In this document: one piece after another, positions 26,804 through 34,968 of the stretch | How positions within the stretch are numbered: position 1 is the stretch's first letter | Layout: every line of letters begins with the position of its first letter | NCBI RefSeq assembly: GCF_007000325.2 | Contig: NZ_CP117270.1 | Location: 1 to 64,000, forward strand | Length of the DNA: 64,000 bases | Direction of reading: 5' to 3' | Origin: Rhizobium rhododendri | Lineage (GTDB): Bacteria > Pseudomonadota > Alphaproteobacteria > Rhizobiales > Rhizobiaceae | Notes under the pieces: generated by a model | Told to the model about the DNA's origin: nothing | What the model saw: only the letters and a program-made list of their open reading frames with translations | Databases searched by the model: none | Program-made: the position numbers and the translations under genes

Positions 26804-28294
26804 ATGTTCGAGACACGCATCCGTCGCAAATCGCTGCTGGACAAGATCACCACGCCGGAGGCTGCGGCCGCCCTGATCAAGGACGGCATGATCATCGGCA
26901 TGAGCGGCTTCACGAGGGCAGGCGACGCCAAGGCGGTGCCGCTCGCCATGGTCGAACGTGCCAGGACCGATCCATTCAAGATCACCCTGATCACCGGCGC
27001 ATCGCTCGGCCATGACATCGATCGGATGCTGACCGAGGCTAAAATTCTGGCGCGCCGGATGCCGTTCCAGGTCGACACGACTTTGCGTGCCGCGATCAAT
27101 CGCGGGGAGGTGATGTTCATCGACCAGCATCTGTCCGAGACGGTCGAACATCTCCGCTCCAACCAGCTCGGTCCGATCGACTACGCCGTCATCGAGGCGA
27201 CGGCGATTACCGAAGAGGGCGGCATCGTGCCGTCCACTTCGATCGGCAACTCGGCGAGTTTCGCGATCCTTGCCAAGCAGATTATCGTCGAGATCAATCT
27301 CAGCCAGCCGCTGGCGCTCGAAGGCCTGCACGACATCTATATCCCCACCAAGCGCCCGTCGCGAGAGCCTATCCCGGTCGTTTCCTGCGATAGCCGCGTC
27401 GGTCTTCCCTATGTGCCGATCGATCCGGACAAGATTGCCGCCATCGTCATCACCGGGCAGAAGGACAGCTTCTCGTCCGTCGAGGCACCGGACACGGAAA
27501 CGGAAGCAATTGCCGGGCACCTGATCCGCTTCATGGAGCAGGAGGTGGCATGCGGCCGGCTCGACCTTTCGCTGCAGCCATTGCAGGCGGGGATCGGTAC
27601 GATCGCCAACTCGGTGCTTTCAGGATTGGGGAAGGGGCCTTTTCATCACCTCAGGATGTATAGCGAAGTCCTCCAGGACAGCACCTTCGATCTTTTCGAT
27701 GCCGGAAAGCTCGCATTTGCCTCGGGCTCCTCGATCACGCTCTCGGCCGGATGTGCCGAGCGGGTGTTCGGTGACTTCGACAGATACAAGGCCAAGCTTG
27801 TGCTGCGCCCGCAGGAAATCTCCAACCATCCGGAGGTAATCCGGCGTCTCGGGGTAATCGGGATCAACACCGCGCTGGAGGTCGACATCTACGGTAATGT
27901 CAATTCCAGCCACTTCAATGGCACGCACATGATGAACGGCATCGGCGGCTCCGGGGATTTCGCGCGCAATGCCTATCTGTCCATCTTCGTCACGAAGTCG
28001 CTTGCCAAGGGCGGAAGCATTTCCTCGGTGGTCCCGATGGTCAGCCACGTCGACCACACCGAGCACGATGTCGATATCATCGTCACCGAACACGGCCTCG
28101 CAGACCTGCGCGAACTCGCGCCGCGCGAGCGGGCGGCGATGATCATAGCCCGGTGTTCCCATCCGTCCTATCGCGAGCAACTCGAGGATTACCTGGCACG
28201 CGCCACCGCGCGCGGCGGCCATACCCCGCACCTGCTCGAAGAGGCGCTATCGTGGCACATCCGCAAGCAGACGACGGGAACCATGCTGCGCTAA
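26804..28294 (+). CDS. Acetyl-CoA hydrolase / succinyl-CoA:acetate CoA-transferase family
   Basis: The 496-residue protein belongs to the class I CoA-transferases of the acetyl-CoA hydrolase type, which move CoA between succinyl-CoA and acetate. The GMSGFTRAGDAKAVP segment (about 32-46), the probable catalytic Glu in MYSEVLQD and the glycine-rich HFNGTHMMNGIGGSGDFARN near the C-terminal third are present. After the alcohol and aldehyde steps it would activate the acid to its CoA ester, completing alcohol to acyl-CoA. It converges on a phosphodiesterase gene 13 bases away, and no terminator is visible between them. Confidence 0.9.
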   Translation: MFETRIRRKSLLDKITTPEAAAALIKDGMIIGMSGFTRAGDAKAVPLAMVERARTDPFKITLITGASLGHDIDRMLTEAKILARRMPFQVDTTLRAAINRGEVMFIDQHLSETVEHLRSNQLGPIDYAVIEATAITEEGGIVPSTSIGNSASFAILAKQIIVEINLSQPLALEGLHDIYIPTKRPSREPIPVVSCDSRVGLPYVPIDPDKIAAIVITGQKDSFSSVEAPDTETEAIAGHLIRFMEQEVACGRLDLSLQPLQAGIGTIANSVLSGLGKGPFHHLRMYSEVLQDSTFDLFDAGKLAFASGSSITLSAGCAERVFGDFDRYKAKLVLRPQEISNHPEVIRRLGVIGINTALEVDIYGNVNSSHFNGTHMMNGIGGSGDFARNAYLSIFVTKSLAKGGSISSVVPMVSHVDHTEHDVDIIVTEHGLADLRELAPRERAAMIIARCSHPSYREQLEDYLARATARGGHTPHLLEEALSWHIRKQTTGTMLR

Positions 28295-28307
28295 TCTCGG
28301 ACCTCGC

Positions 28308-29054
28308 CTAAAGCGCGGTCATTTCCCCGCGCAGTTTCAGCGCCAGATCCGGGGCATCCGAGGTCAGGTGACCGATGCCGCGCGCAAGCCATCTGCGGAT
28401 GGTCTCCTCGTCGTTCACCGTCCAGACGCACAGGTCTTCGATCGGAACAGCGCCGGTGATGATGTCCCATTCCGCCTCCAGCAATTCGTGGTGTACGGCG
28501 ACCAGTTTGGCGAGGCCGTCGATCTTCTCGAGGAATTGCGAGATTCCGCCGTGCTTTTCTGCCGATATGGCGCTGATCGAGACGAGGCGGGCGATGGCCG
28601 GCGCATGGCGGCGGCAATCCTCCAGGACCGACGTATCGAAGGATGTCAGGCAACTGCGGCTGCCGATGCCGAAGCGTTCGATCTCGCCAGCGACCCCCTC
28701 GACGATGCCCTGATAGGGCGTACCGGTCTCGTCGGACTTGATCTCGATGTGAAAGGAGAGCCGGTTGGCCGGTGCCACCACTTCGAGCACCTCGGAAAGC
28801 GTCGGCATCGCCTCTTGCGTATCCTTCAGCATCACCTTCTGGCGGGCTTCAGGTGAGAGGGCGCGAACCGGGCCGGTATGATCCGTCGTTCGGTCCAGCG
28901 TTGCGTCGTGGATGACGACGAGTTCACCGGCCGTGGTCAGGTGGACGTCGAATTCCACCGCGTCGACGCCGAGATCGAGAACGTTGCGAAAGCCCGTCAG
29001 CGAGTTTTCGGCCCAGAGATTGCGGGCGCCGCGGTGGCCGGTGATGAGTGTCAT
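28308..29054 (-). CDS. Glycerophosphodiester phosphodiesterase, cytoplasmic
   Basis: The 248-residue GDPD-fold enzyme hydrolyses phosphodiesters to an alcohol and a phosphomonoester. The metal and catalytic motifs are intact: GHRGARN, AENS, the VEFDVHLT pair of acids and VIHDATLDRTT. It has no signal peptide, so it acts on imported substrate. It ends a five-gene dipeptide-type ABC operon, 26 bases after the last permease. The same combination, importer plus GDPD, is known from agrocinopine catabolism (accA-accF) in Agrobacterium, so the substrate may be a sugar phosphodiester rather than a peptide. That link is an inference. Confidence 0.9.
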   Translation of the reverse strand: MTLITGHRGARNLWAENSLTGFRNVLDLGVDAVEFDVHLTTAGELVVIHDATLDRTTDHTGPVRALSPEARQKVMLKDTQEAMPTLSEVLEVVAPANRLSFHIEIKSDETGTPYQGIVEGVAGEIERFGIGSRSCLTSFDTSVLEDCRRHAPAIARLVSISAISAEKHGGISQFLEKIDGLAKLVAVHHELLEAEWDIITGAVPIEDLCVWTVNDEETIRRWLARGIGHLTSDAPDLALKLRGEMTAL

Positions 29055-29080
29055 TGAGGATATTTCCTGGTGAGTGGATG

Positions 29081-29962
29081 TTAGCGTGTTGTCGGGTCGA
29101 GCTTGTCGCGCAGCCAGTCGCCGACAAGCGAGATCGACAGGGTGGTAAGCATGATGACGGCCGAGGGCGCCAGCATGATCCACGGTGCGCGGGTCAGGTA
29201 TTCTCGCCCGAAGCCGACCATGTTGCCGAGGCTGGATTCGGGCGGTTGGACACCGAGGCCGAGAAAGGAGAGGCTGCTTTCCATCAGGATGATTTCCGGA
29301 AATGTCAGCGTCATCGAAACGATCAGTGTCGAGGCGACGTTCGGCAGGATGTGACGGAGGTAGACGCGGAACGGGGATGCGCCGAGCTGCACGACCGCTG
29401 CCGCATAACCCTGGGCGCTGGCGGAAATGGCCAGCCCGCGGGCAATACGGGCGTAGCGTTCCCAACCGTAGAAGCCCATGAGGCAGACGACCAATGTCAT
29501 CGACGAGCCGAAGAACGCCAGCACCGCCAGAGACATGATCAGGAATGGCAAGGCGGCCTGGAAATCGGCTAGCACCAGCACGAGATGTTCGACGATGCCC
29601 CGGAATTTCGCGGCAGCAAAGCCGAGCGCCGTGCCGAAGAAGGCCGATATCATCGTAGCCCCGAAGGCAATGATCAGCGACACCTTGATCGACTGCAGCA
29701 ACCGCGAAAATACGTCGCGACCAAGCTCGTCCGTACCGGCCCAGTGCTTGAAATGGCCCGGCGCGACAAGCCGGTTGCTGAGGTCCATCGCCGTGATGCC
29801 GTAGGGGCGCAGCTGATCGGCAAAGATCGCGACGAATATCATCGCCAGAAGCCAGACGATCCCGAGCCCGATGCTGAGGGGGACATTTCGCCATAACCAG
29901 CCGAGCGGCCCCCGTCTCCTGCTCGTCGTCACGGGAATGGATGTCGCATCTACCGTCGTCAT
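29081..29962 (-). CDS. Dipeptide-type ABC importer permease (DppC type)
   Basis: The 293-residue inner-membrane protein has an N-terminal helix (about 30-50), further helices and the coupling loop with VQLGASPFRVYLRHILPNV. GRDVFSRLL in the first half is typical of DppC/OppC proteins. I start it at MTTVDATS (29962); the open frame continues far upstream but overlaps the previous permease. It pairs with the DppB-type protein encoded just before it. Confidence 0.92.
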   Translation of the reverse strand: MTTVDATSIPVTTSRRRGPLGWLWRNVPLSIGLGIVWLLAMIFVAIFADQLRPYGITAMDLSNRLVAPGHFKHWAGTDELGRDVFSRLLQSIKVSLIIAFGATMISAFFGTALGFAAAKFRGIVEHLVLVLADFQAALPFLIMSLAVLAFFGSSMTLVVCLMGFYGWERYARIARGLAISASAQGYAAAVVQLGASPFRVYLRHILPNVASTLIVSMTLTFPEIILMESSLSFLGLGVQPPESSLGNMVGFGREYLTRAPWIMLAPSAVIMLTTLSISLVGDWLRDKLDPTTR

Positions 29963-29973
29963 GTCTGAAGTCC

Positions 29974-30900
29974 TCAATGTGTCGACTGGGCGCGCAGGCG
30001 TGGATCGAGCCAGCCATAGAGCATGTCGACGATCAGATTGGAGATAACCATCGTCGCGGCGATCAGCAGCAGGATGCACTGGACGACCGCAAGATCGCGG
30101 TTGCTGACCGAGACCACCAGAAGACGGCCGATGCCCGGCCATGAAAAGATCGACTCCACGACGACGGCGCCGGCAATCAGCGTGCCGACCAAGAAGCCGA
30201 CGATCGTCACGATCGGCACGGCGGCGTTCGGCAATGCATGTTTCCACACAACGTCGCGCCATTTCAGGCCCTTTGCCGAAGCTGTGCGGACATAATGCTG
30301 GCCCATCACCTCGATCATCGCACTGCGCGAAAAGCGTGCCAGGATACCGATATAGCCGATGCTCATGGTCACGATCGGCAGGATCATCTGCTGCCACGTG
30401 CCTTGGCCACCCGATGGCAGCAGACCGAGGATCACCGAGAAGATCAGCACCAGCAGCAATCCCATCACGAAGGAGGGAACGGTGAAACCGAGGATCGCGG
30501 CCATGATGACACTGCGGTCGGCAAAGCTCTGGCGATGCAGGGCGGCATAGACACCCGCCGGAATGCCGATCAGGAGCTGCAGGCAAAGAGCCGGGATAGT
30601 CAGTTCCAGTGTCGCCGGTATGCGGTCGATGACGAGATGCAGGGCAGAGGCCCTGTCGCGCATGGAAACGCCGAAATCACCGGTGAGGATGGACTTCATA
30701 TAGGCGAAATACTGGACCCACAGGGGCTGATCGAGACCCCATGCCTTGCGAAACGCATCCACGGCTTCCTTGGGGACGTCGGGACCGAGCATCACCTGCG
30801 CCGGATCGCCGGACATGCGCAGCACGACGAAGGCGAAGGTCACGACTGCCACAATGGTAATCAGTGCCCGAAGGATCCGGACGAGAACGAAACGCAGCAT
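29974..30900 (-). CDS. Dipeptide-type ABC importer permease (DppB type)
   Basis: The 308-residue protein starts MLRFVLVRILRALITIVAVVTFAFVVLRMSGDP, the standard DppB N-terminus, and has the TASAKGLKWRDVVWKHALPNA coupling segment. Six membrane helices are expected. It lies 12 bases after the ATPase gene and 11 before the second permease. Confidence 0.93.
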   Translation of the reverse strand: MLRFVLVRILRALITIVAVVTFAFVVLRMSGDPAQVMLGPDVPKEAVDAFRKAWGLDQPLWVQYFAYMKSILTGDFGVSMRDRASALHLVIDRIPATLELTIPALCLQLLIGIPAGVYAALHRQSFADRSVIMAAILGFTVPSFVMGLLLVLIFSVILGLLPSGGQGTWQQMILPIVTMSIGYIGILARFSRSAMIEVMGQHYVRTASAKGLKWRDVVWKHALPNAAVPIVTIVGFLVGTLIAGAVVVESIFSWPGIGRLLVVSVSNRDLAVVQCILLLIAATMVISNLIVDMLYGWLDPRLRAQSTH

Positions 30901-30912
30901 GTTTATCTCCCG

Positions 30913-31896
30913 CTATGCGGCAATCGAGGCGTCGCCGGTCTTCACCAGGTGACAGGCGGCAGTACGGCCATCGCCGATGGTCTGCAAGGCAGGCACTGTC
31001 GTGCGGCATATCTCGGCTGCAATCGGGCAGCGCGGATGGAAGGCACAGCCGGAAGGCCGGTTGGCAGGGTTCGGCGGCTCGCCCTGCAGGATCACCCGAC
31101 CCTCAAGCTGTCTGCCCGGAACAGGCACGCTGGAGACGAGAGCCTTGGTGTAGGGATGCTGCGGCGAACTGAAGATCACGTCCGAGGAGGCTTCCTCGAC
31201 GATCCGCCCGAGATACATTACGGCGACGCGGTCGGCGATGTTGCGAACGACCTTCAGGTCATGGCTGATGAACACCATGGCGAGCCGGTTTTCCGCCTGC
31301 AGGTCGCTCAGCATGTTCACCACCTGGGCCTGGATCGACACATCGAGCGCCGATACGGGCTCGTCGCAGACGATCAGCTTCGGGCGTGAGGCCAGCGCCC
31401 TGGCGATGACGGCGCGCTGCCGTTGGCCGCCGGAAAGTTCATGGGGATAGCGATCGGCCTGGTCCTGGCGCAGCCCGACTGCGGACATCAACTCGGTGAC
31501 ACGCAGATTGCGCTGTTCCTTGGGCACGAGCCGGTGGATCTCGAGGGGCTCGCGGATCTGGGCGGAAATCGTCAGGCGCTTGTCGAGCGCTGCCAGCGGA
31601 TCCTGGTGGACGAATTGCATCTTTGCCCGCCATGCCCGCCAAAGGCGGGTCGCCACGGCCGGCATGGGCTTGCCTTCGAACAGGACCTCGCCCGACTGGA
31701 CGGGATCGATGCCGAGCAGCATCCGGCCAAGCGTCGACTTGCCCGACCCAGATTCCCCGACGATACCGAGCGTCTCGCCGACGTTGACGGATAGCGATAT
31801 GCCGTCGACGGCCCGCACAGGGGTGGGCCTGCCGAAAGCACCGGTCGGGATTTGATAGGTGCGAACGAGGTTTCTGGCCTCGAGAAGCGGCGTCAC
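30913..31896 (-). CDS. Dipeptide-type ABC importer ATPase (DppF type)
   Basis: The 327-residue ATPase has Walker A GESGSGKS, signature LSGGQRQRAVIARAL and Walker B LIVCDEPVSALD. The C-terminal extension contains the Cys cluster segment GCAFHPRCPIA...C that forms the iron-sulfur or zinc site usual in Opp/Dpp ATPases. Its start overlaps the end of the partner ATPase gene by four bases, so their synthesis is coupled. Confidence 0.93.
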   Translation of the reverse strand: MTPLLEARNLVRTYQIPTGAFGRPTPVRAVDGISLSVNVGETLGIVGESGSGKSTLGRMLLGIDPVQSGEVLFEGKPMPAVATRLWRAWRAKMQFVHQDPLAALDKRLTISAQIREPLEIHRLVPKEQRNLRVTELMSAVGLRQDQADRYPHELSGGQRQRAVIARALASRPKLIVCDEPVSALDVSIQAQVVNMLSDLQAENRLAMVFISHDLKVVRNIADRVAVMYLGRIVEEASSDVIFSSPQHPYTKALVSSVPVPGRQLEGRVILQGEPPNPANRPSGCAFHPRCPIAAEICRTTVPALQTIGDGRTAACHLVKTGDASIAA

Positions 31897-32897
31897 GAGG
31901 TAACCTCTTCCGCAACTCGGGACGGAGAGCTCACCAGTTCACGCGCGGGCACGGGGCGCAGACAAGCGAGCTTCCTGCCATCCTCCAGCATTTCGAAAGC
32001 CGGCATCTCGTGGCGACAGTTTTCCACGGCGCGCGCGCAACGTGGAGAGAATGCACAGCCGGATGGCATCTGCTTCGGGTTCGGGACGGTGCCGGGAATG
32101 GGGACCAGGCGCTTGCGTGGTCCGTCGATGGTCGGAATGGCGTCGAAAAGGCCGCGTGTATAGGGATGGCGCGGTTCAGAGAAGAGCTGGGCAATGCTGC
32201 CCTCTTCGATGATCCGGCCGGCATACATGACGCAGATCCGTTCGCAGACCTGTGAGACCGCGCCGAGATCGTGGCTGATGAACACGGTCGCCATACCGGT
32301 CTCCGCCCGAATCTGGATCAGCAGATCGAGAATCTGCGCCTGGATCGTCGCATCGAGCGCCGTTGTCGGCTCGTCGGCAACCAGCAGATCGGGTTCGCCG
32401 GCCAGCGCCATGGCGATCATCAGTCGCTGACATTGGCCGCCGGAAAATTCATGCGGATAGAGATCGACGCGACGGCGGGCGTCGGGGATGCCGACGATGT
32501 CCAGCAGCCGCAGTGTTTCGGCCGCTGCCGCTGCTCCGTGCAGTCCGCGGTGGAGCGCAAGAGCCTCGGCAATCTGCCGACCGATGCGCTGCACGGGGTT
32601 GAGCGAACTCGACGGATCCTGGAAAATGATCGCGATGCGACCGCCTCTGACCTGTTCGAGCACTGAGCGGGGGGCGCCGCAAAGCTCCCGGCCTTCGAGC
32701 GTCACGGAGCCGCTGATCTGGGCCCGGCGCGGCAGCAGGCCTAGTGCCGCGAGCCAGGTCACGGACTTGCCGCAGCCGGATTCACCGACGAGCCCGACCG
32801 ATTCCCCTCGTCTTATGTCGAGATCGATGCCGTGAAGCACAGGAACGCCGTCGAAGGCGACCTTCAGATTGCGGAGCTCTACGAGATTGGTTTGCAA
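31893..32897 (-). CDS. Dipeptide-type ABC importer ATPase (DppD type)
   Basis: The 334-residue ATPase has Walker A GESGCGKS, a slightly unusual signature FSGGQCQRLMIAMAL with Cys in place of the common Arg, and Walker B LLVADEPTTALD. The C-terminal GCAFSPRCARA cluster is present. It is the first gene after the solute-binding protein, with an intrinsic terminator hairpin lying between them. Confidence 0.93.
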   Translation of the reverse strand: MQTNLVELRNLKVAFDGVPVLHGIDLDIRRGESVGLVGESGCGKSVTWLAALGLLPRRAQISGSVTLEGRELCGAPRSVLEQVRGGRIAIIFQDPSSSLNPVQRIGRQIAEALALHRGLHGAAAAAETLRLLDIVGIPDARRRVDLYPHEFSGGQCQRLMIAMALAGEPDLLVADEPTTALDATIQAQILDLLIQIRAETGMATVFISHDLGAVSQVCERICVMYAGRIIEEGSIAQLFSEPRHPYTRGLFDAIPTIDGPRKRLVPIPGTVPNPKQMPSGCAFSPRCARAVENCRHEMPAFEMLEDGRKLACLRPVPARELVSSPSRVAEEVTS

Positions 32898-32975
32898 CGG
32901 AACGGTCTCCCTCTAAATGACGGCGCTCGTATCGAAGTCCGGGCGGGAGGCGCTTGGACAGGCCGTGTCTGGTAC

Positions 32976-33011
32976 AAAAAAATGCCCCGGCAGCATCATG
33001 CAGCCGAGGCA
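32976..33011 (-). terminator. Attenuating terminator behind the peptide-type binding-protein gene
   Basis: On the minus strand TGCCTCGGC pairs with GCCGGGGCA and is followed by seven Ts. It lies 15 bases past the binding-protein stop codon and before the transporter genes, so read-through should set the ratio of binding protein to membrane parts. Confidence 0.8.
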
Positions 33012-33025
33012 AATAGATTGGGGTC

Positions 33026-34654
33026 TCAGCTGGCCCAGTTGTTGGCGCGGAAGTCCATGGCGAAGGCGGGCGCTGCCTTCCATTTCAGGGATGATTTCAT
33101 GCCAGTAAATACCGCGTTCTGGTGGAGGACCTGGTAGGCCGGATCTTCGCGCTCGCAGATCTCGAGCATGCGAGCAAATGCCTTCTTGCGGGCCGCGCGG
33201 TCTGTCGATGTCTCGAGGATTCCAGCCATCTGGTTTGCCTCGGCGTTGAACCAGTCCTTCTGCTGCTGGGTATCGCTGTTCGGTCCGAACTGGCTGACCA
33301 TGCAGGAGACTGGATCGTTAAAGGCGGGGGATGCCGACCAGTCGCGTACGCCCTTCATGCTGCTTGCATCCTGGATCTGGGCCCAGTTTTCCTTCATCTG
33401 GATCTCGACATTGATGCCGACCTGTTTCCACATCTCGACCATGATCTGGCCGTTGGCCGTCTGGTTTGTGTAGTAGTTGTTGAGCAGGCGGAAAGGGATG
33501 GCATCGCCCTTGTAGTTGGCCTGCTTCAGGAGATCCTTGGCCATCTCCGGATTGTATTCCGGAACCGTCCATCCCTTGATGAACATCTCGCCATATGAGT
33601 CAAATTGCAGGCCGGCCGGGATGTTCGTCTTGCCTGCCCATAGGGCATCGACGATGGCCTGGCGATCGATCGCATGGGTCATGGCACGGCGCACCAGCGG
33701 ATTGGCGAGCACCGGGTTCTGAGTGCTGAAAACCGAGATGCGGTGGTTTAAAATGGTCGAGCCCTGAACCTCGAAGCCCGAAGTTGCCTGGACGGCACCT
33801 ATCTGGTCCGGCGGCAGGTCGCAGGCGAAATCGAACTGGCCGGAGAGAAGGCCGTTCACGCGCGACGAGACTTCAGGCACTTCGACGAAGCGGATTTGCT
33901 CGAGCGGAGGGCGGCCGCCCCAGTACTGGTCGAAGGCCAGCAGCGTCAGGGATACGTCTGGCTTGTACTCGCCGACCATGTAGGCGCCTGTCGTGATCGG
34001 CTTGCGTGCCCAGTCGAGATAGGAGGGGGCTTCATCCCAGGCGCGGCGATTGGCGATCTGGCTGCCGAAGGCGTAAAGCCGGCCTTCGAGCGTGACATCC
34101 GGCGTGACATTGTGGAACCGTACCGTGTACTTGTCGACAGCCTCGACACCGGCCAGTGCCGGCCAGAGACGTCGTCCGACGCCCGGGAAGGTGGCCGGCA
34201 GTTCCTTTGCCGTCGTCGGCTTGTTGTCGGCCTCGAAAATGGTCTTGCCGCCTGCAGGCTGGCTGTTGCCGAAGACGCGCTGCGGCGAGAAGCTGAACAC
34301 GACGTCATCGGCAGTCAGCTCGTCGCCATTGTGGAATTTGACGCCCTGGCGGAGCGTCAGTTCGAGTGTTTTTTCGTCGATGCGTTTCCACTCGGTGGCA
34401 AGACCCGGGATCGGCTCCTGGTTACCCATCCAGTTGCGGACGATCAGGCCTTCCCACAGATTGGGGAAGAATATGCGCTCTCCGACGTTCGACTGCTCGT
34501 ACCAGATATCCAGCGTGTTGTTGATGGTGATCTTCTGGACTGCGACCGTGATGGACGGGCGCTTGCCCTGGCCCATCGACAGTTTCGGGAGCATGAGACT
34601 GCCGGCGGTCCCGCCGATCAAACCGAGGGCTGCACGCCGATTGAGTGAAATCAT
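33026..34654 (-). CDS. ABC solute-binding protein, family 5 (dipeptide/opine type)
   Basis: The 542-residue protein binds the substrate in the periplasm. The N-terminus SLNRRAALGLIGG followed by a hydrophobic stretch looks like a twin-arginine export signal. Family-5 features are PGLATEWKRIDEKTLELTLRQGVKFHNGDELTADDVVFSF and the DRQAIVDALWAG segment. I start it at MISLNRR, after AGGAGA; an upstream in-frame extension has no signal. It is the first gene of the operon ending in the phosphodiesterase. Family 5 includes binders of peptides, opines and agrocinopines, so the ligand is open. Confidence 0.92.
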   Translation of the reverse strand: MISLNRRAALGLIGGTAGSLMLPKLSMGQGKRPSITVAVQKITINNTLDIWYEQSNVGERIFFPNLWEGLIVRNWMGNQEPIPGLATEWKRIDEKTLELTLRQGVKFHNGDELTADDVVFSFSPQRVFGNSQPAGGKTIFEADNKPTTAKELPATFPGVGRRLWPALAGVEAVDKYTVRFHNVTPDVTLEGRLYAFGSQIANRRAWDEAPSYLDWARKPITTGAYMVGEYKPDVSLTLLAFDQYWGGRPPLEQIRFVEVPEVSSRVNGLLSGQFDFACDLPPDQIGAVQATSGFEVQGSTILNHRISVFSTQNPVLANPLVRRAMTHAIDRQAIVDALWAGKTNIPAGLQFDSYGEMFIKGWTVPEYNPEMAKDLLKQANYKGDAIPFRLLNNYYTNQTANGQIMVEMWKQVGINVEIQMKENWAQIQDASSMKGVRDWSASPAFNDPVSCMVSQFGPNSDTQQQKDWFNAEANQMAGILETSTDRAARKKAFARMLEICEREDPAYQVLHQNAVFTGMKSSLKWKAAPAFAMDFRANNWAS

Positions 34655-34968
34655 GGTAATCTCCTGTGAGCGGCATTTCGCCTCGTCGCAGGGGAGGGGT
34701 ATCCGCTCGCTGGATGTCACGTCGTTGAAACTGGGGTGAATTTTTGGTGACACGGGTGCATCAGGCAGTCATCCGTTCAACCATGGGAAAGAGGAGCGCA
34801 GAGCGGAGGAGCAGATTTTCGCCAGCGGCGAATGCGCAAAACTGCGCTCGTGCGGCCGTAAGCGACGGTCGGGGAAAGGCGCCTTGGCGAGCCGTTCCCT
34901 TTGATCGACATGCCTATGCCCGCCAGGAATACGCTGGCGGGCATAGGTCGTTCGGGTACCGTTGTTGG
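34655..34968. promoter_or_regulatory. Intergenic region holding the promoter of the family-5 ABC operon
   Basis: This 314-base gap separates two minus-strand operons. It should hold the promoter of the family-5 importer operon near its left side; I see no confident -35/-10 pair. At its right end lies a perfect 14-bp hairpin after the sugar-binding-protein gene. I see no gene here. Confidence 0.45.
34913..34947 (-). other. Perfect 14-bp stem-loop behind the sugar-binding-protein gene
   Basis: CCTATGCCCGCCAG and CTGGCGGGCATAGG pair perfectly around seven bases. It is 22 bases past the stop codon of the last gene of the operon. There is no T run, so it is a stability hairpin or a Rho-assisted end. 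Confidence 0.7.
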
